Origin: G039029935 sp039029935
GTDB lineage: Bacteria > Chloroflexota > Anaerolineae > Caldilineales > Caldilineaceae
Assembly (NCBI GenBank): GCA_039029935.1
Contig: JBCCFC010000604.1
Location: 1 to 8,235 of the forward strand
Direction of reading: 5' to 3'
DNA: 8,235 bases
The notes beneath the pieces are model-generated. The model had not been told where the DNA came from. It ran no database searches and saw nothing but the letters and a program-made list of their open reading frames with translations. The position numbers and the translations under genes are program-made. Positions 7,031-8,235 of the stretch are shown here, one piece after another. Numbering within the stretch: the stretch's first letter is position 1; each line of letters begins with the position of its first letter.

Positions 7031-8095
7031 ATGCGAGACTTTAACATTTTTGGACCTGTTTATCCAAACAAACACTACTACCTAGATAGACAAGAAGTCA
7101 AACAGCAACTACATAGCAAAATTGAAAAGGGACGGTATTTTACACTTAACGCTGCTAGACAGATGGGCAAAACCACTTTCTTAAAAGATCTCATTAATGA
7201 ACATGCAAAACATGGCACTTATTTTGCAATATTGCTTGATTTTCAGGCTCTAGCCTATCTTGAAAAATCTGAGTTCTATGAAAACATGGGGTTAATGATT
7301 GAACGATGGCGTAAACATTATGAACCTTCGGCTCCAGCCGCTTCAAATATGCGTAATCATGGTGATTTTCTTGAGTGGCTACGGAGAACTTCAACTACAT
7401 TAGGTAAGCAAGGAATTCTGATCATTGATGAATTTGAAGCTGTTTCGCCAGATTTATTCACACCGCTGCTTACTCAATTTCGGAGCATGTATCTTGCACG
7501 GGAGAATCCCTATGAATACGCTTTACAAAGCATTATTCTGACAGGCGTTCATACCATTGCATCGCTGTTAGAAGGAACACAATCGCCTTTTAATATCGCC
7601 GATCAACTCACTATCCCCTATTTTAGTTTTGAAGAGTCCAAGACATTGCTTGAGCAACATACGACAGAGATAGGTCAGCGATTTGACAAAGAAACGATTC
7701 AAGAAATATATGACCAAAGCCAAGGACACCCCTTCTTGGTCAACCGTTTGGGCAAGATGCTAACCGAAGAGATTGTACCTATGCCCAACACGATTGAGCC
7801 TACTACTGAGGCTGTTGAGCAATACACGGTGACGGCTACTCATTTTGAACGTGCCATGTCGCGTTTACTCAATGAAGATAATACACACTTTAATACGGTC
7901 ACCTCCAAATCCAAGCCACACCGGACTTTCTTGTTACCAATGCTCTTTTATAACCAGTTCAAAACAAATTTCAGAGAAGAAGTGACCTCTGAACTGCTGA
8001 TGTTTGGTGTATTGCGTGTGATTGAAGATGAAGATGGCTTTCAGTCAGCCAGAATCGCGAACCCAATCTATCAGAAAATTCCATCCACCAAATAG
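7031..8095 (+). CDS. AAA-like ATPase (AAA_35-type), probably C-terminally truncated
   Basis: 354 residues, no signal peptide, so cytoplasmic. Walker A is AARQMGKTT with Lys47. Walker B is ILIIDEFE with Asp133 and Glu134. A strand with SIILTG near 165-170 fits a sensor position, and QGHPFLVN (Gly232, Pro234) fits the GxP-like element of the winged-helix part. The N-terminal FNIFGPVYPNKHYY stretch is typical of orphan ATPases frequent in Chloroflexota and Cyanobacteria. The function of this family is not established; defence-like or regulatory roles are only guesses. From memory, related proteins continue past the motif NPIYQ into a further region, often nuclease-like. This one stops a few residues later (KIPSTK), just beyond the end of an inverted-repeat arm, so it is probably shortened. 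Codons are much more AT-rich than in the peptidases (one 60-base line is about 37% GC against about 55% in the C25 gene), suggesting separate acquisition. Confidence 0.85.
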   Translation: MRDFNIFGPVYPNKHYYLDRQEVKQQLHSKIEKGRYFTLNAARQMGKTTFLKDLINEHAKHGTYFAILLDFQALAYLEKSEFYENMGLMIERWRKHYEPSAPAASNMRNHGDFLEWLRRTSTTLGKQGILIIDEFEAVSPDLFTPLLTQFRSMYLARENPYEYALQSIILTGVHTIASLLEGTQSPFNIADQLTIPYFSFEESKTLLEQHTTEIGQRFDKETIQEIYDQSQGHPFLVNRLGKMLTEEIVPMPNTIEPTTEAVEQYTVTATHFERAMSRLLNEDNTHFNTVTSKSKPHRTFLLPMLFYNQFKTNFREEVTSELLMFGVLRVIEDEDGFQSARIANPIYQKIPSTK

Positions 8096-8235
8096 CGGTA
8101 ACGTATTGTGCCGTTGGGCTGGTAAATCTCGTCGATATTGGGCGCAAAGGTTAGGAGTAGAATTTTCTGATAGATTGGGTTCGCGATTCTGGCTGACTGA
8201 AAGCCATCTTCATCTTCAATCACACGCAATACACC
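8006..8235. repeat. Exact inverted repeat at the right edge (76-base arms, 78-base loop)
   Basis: Bases 8006-8081 are the exact reverse complement of 8160-8235. The loop is 8082-8159. The left arm is the 3' end of the ATPase gene, so the right arm is a second, tail-to-tail copy. The repeat runs to the last base and may extend further. It could be a real inverted duplication, or a fold-back chimera from amplification, sequencing or assembly. Confidence 0.95.
8071..8235 (-). pseudogene. Second, inverted copy of the ATPase 3' end with a different C-terminus (partial)
   Basis: On the - strand, a frame open from the right edge repeats the ATPase residues GVLRVIEDEDG to NPIYQKI. It then leaves the PSTK ending and reads on as LLLTFAPNIDEIYQPNG and TIRYRYLVDGIF before a TGA at 8073-8071. 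The loop-encoded part has a plausible protein-like composition. It may be the natural continuation of the gene, an unrelated coding piece joined at the repeat boundary, or chance. It lacks all ATPase motifs inside the window. Confidence 0.35.

Noticed and set aside
8082..8159. A + strand frame through the loop into the right arm
   Set aside because: It gives an Arg/Trp-rich product without a start, and the arm part is the antisense of the ATPase gene; the - strand reading is more protein-like.
8006..8235. Insertion sequence or transposon end
   Set aside because: No transposase, no target duplication and no typical terminal motif; the arms are simply the ATPase coding end and its reverse copy.

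Overview
The window looks like a fragment of a Chloroflexota genome, most likely a filamentous Anaerolineae or Caldilineae relative. This rests on recognising the protein style, not on a database search. Two large secreted multi-domain peptidases carry Pro/Thr-rich linkers, bacterial pre-peptidase C-terminal (PPC) domains and a short C-terminal tail ending LPxxxR. Beside them is an orphan AAA-like ATPase of a type common in that phylum. All three confident genes read on the + strand.

Layout. Bases 1-2247 hold a gene with no start inside the window. It ends a protein with a leucine-rich-repeat-like remnant, a fibronectin III domain, a Pro/Thr linker, one PPC domain, a legumain-like (peptidase family C13) domain and a C-terminal beta-rich region. 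Bases 2248-2497 are intergenic, with an imperfect hairpin and the ribosome binding site of the next gene. Bases 2498-6790 encode a complete 1430-residue secreted protein: signal peptide, CARDB-like domain, four PPC domains, Pro/Thr linker, gingipain-like (family C25) peptidase and a C-terminal Ig-like domain. Bases 6791-7030 are intergenic and hold a long hairpin paired throughout its stem except for one bulged A, a sigma70-like promoter candidate, a small palindrome and a ribosome binding site. Bases 7031-8095 encode a cytoplasmic AAA-like ATPase of 354 residues with visibly lower GC than the peptidases. The last 230 bases are an exact inverted repeat: 76-base arms around a 78-base loop, running off the right edge.

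How the genes relate. The two peptidases belong to the same clan (CD, caspase-like fold) but to different families. They share PPC domains, linkers and the C-terminal tail, so they probably use the same export and surface-attachment route and may act together on extracellular protein. The ATPase has its own putative promoter and different composition, and looks like an independently acquired accessory gene.

Both ends of the window need caution. The first ~60 bases are about 70% GC and read better as a dehydrogenase-like fragment on the - strand. The right end is a fold-back repeat. Either could be a chimera or assembly artefact, which would affect the N-terminus of the first gene and the C-terminus of the last. 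No tRNA, rRNA, CRISPR array or insertion sequence was seen. No gene-free stretch exceeds 300 bases.
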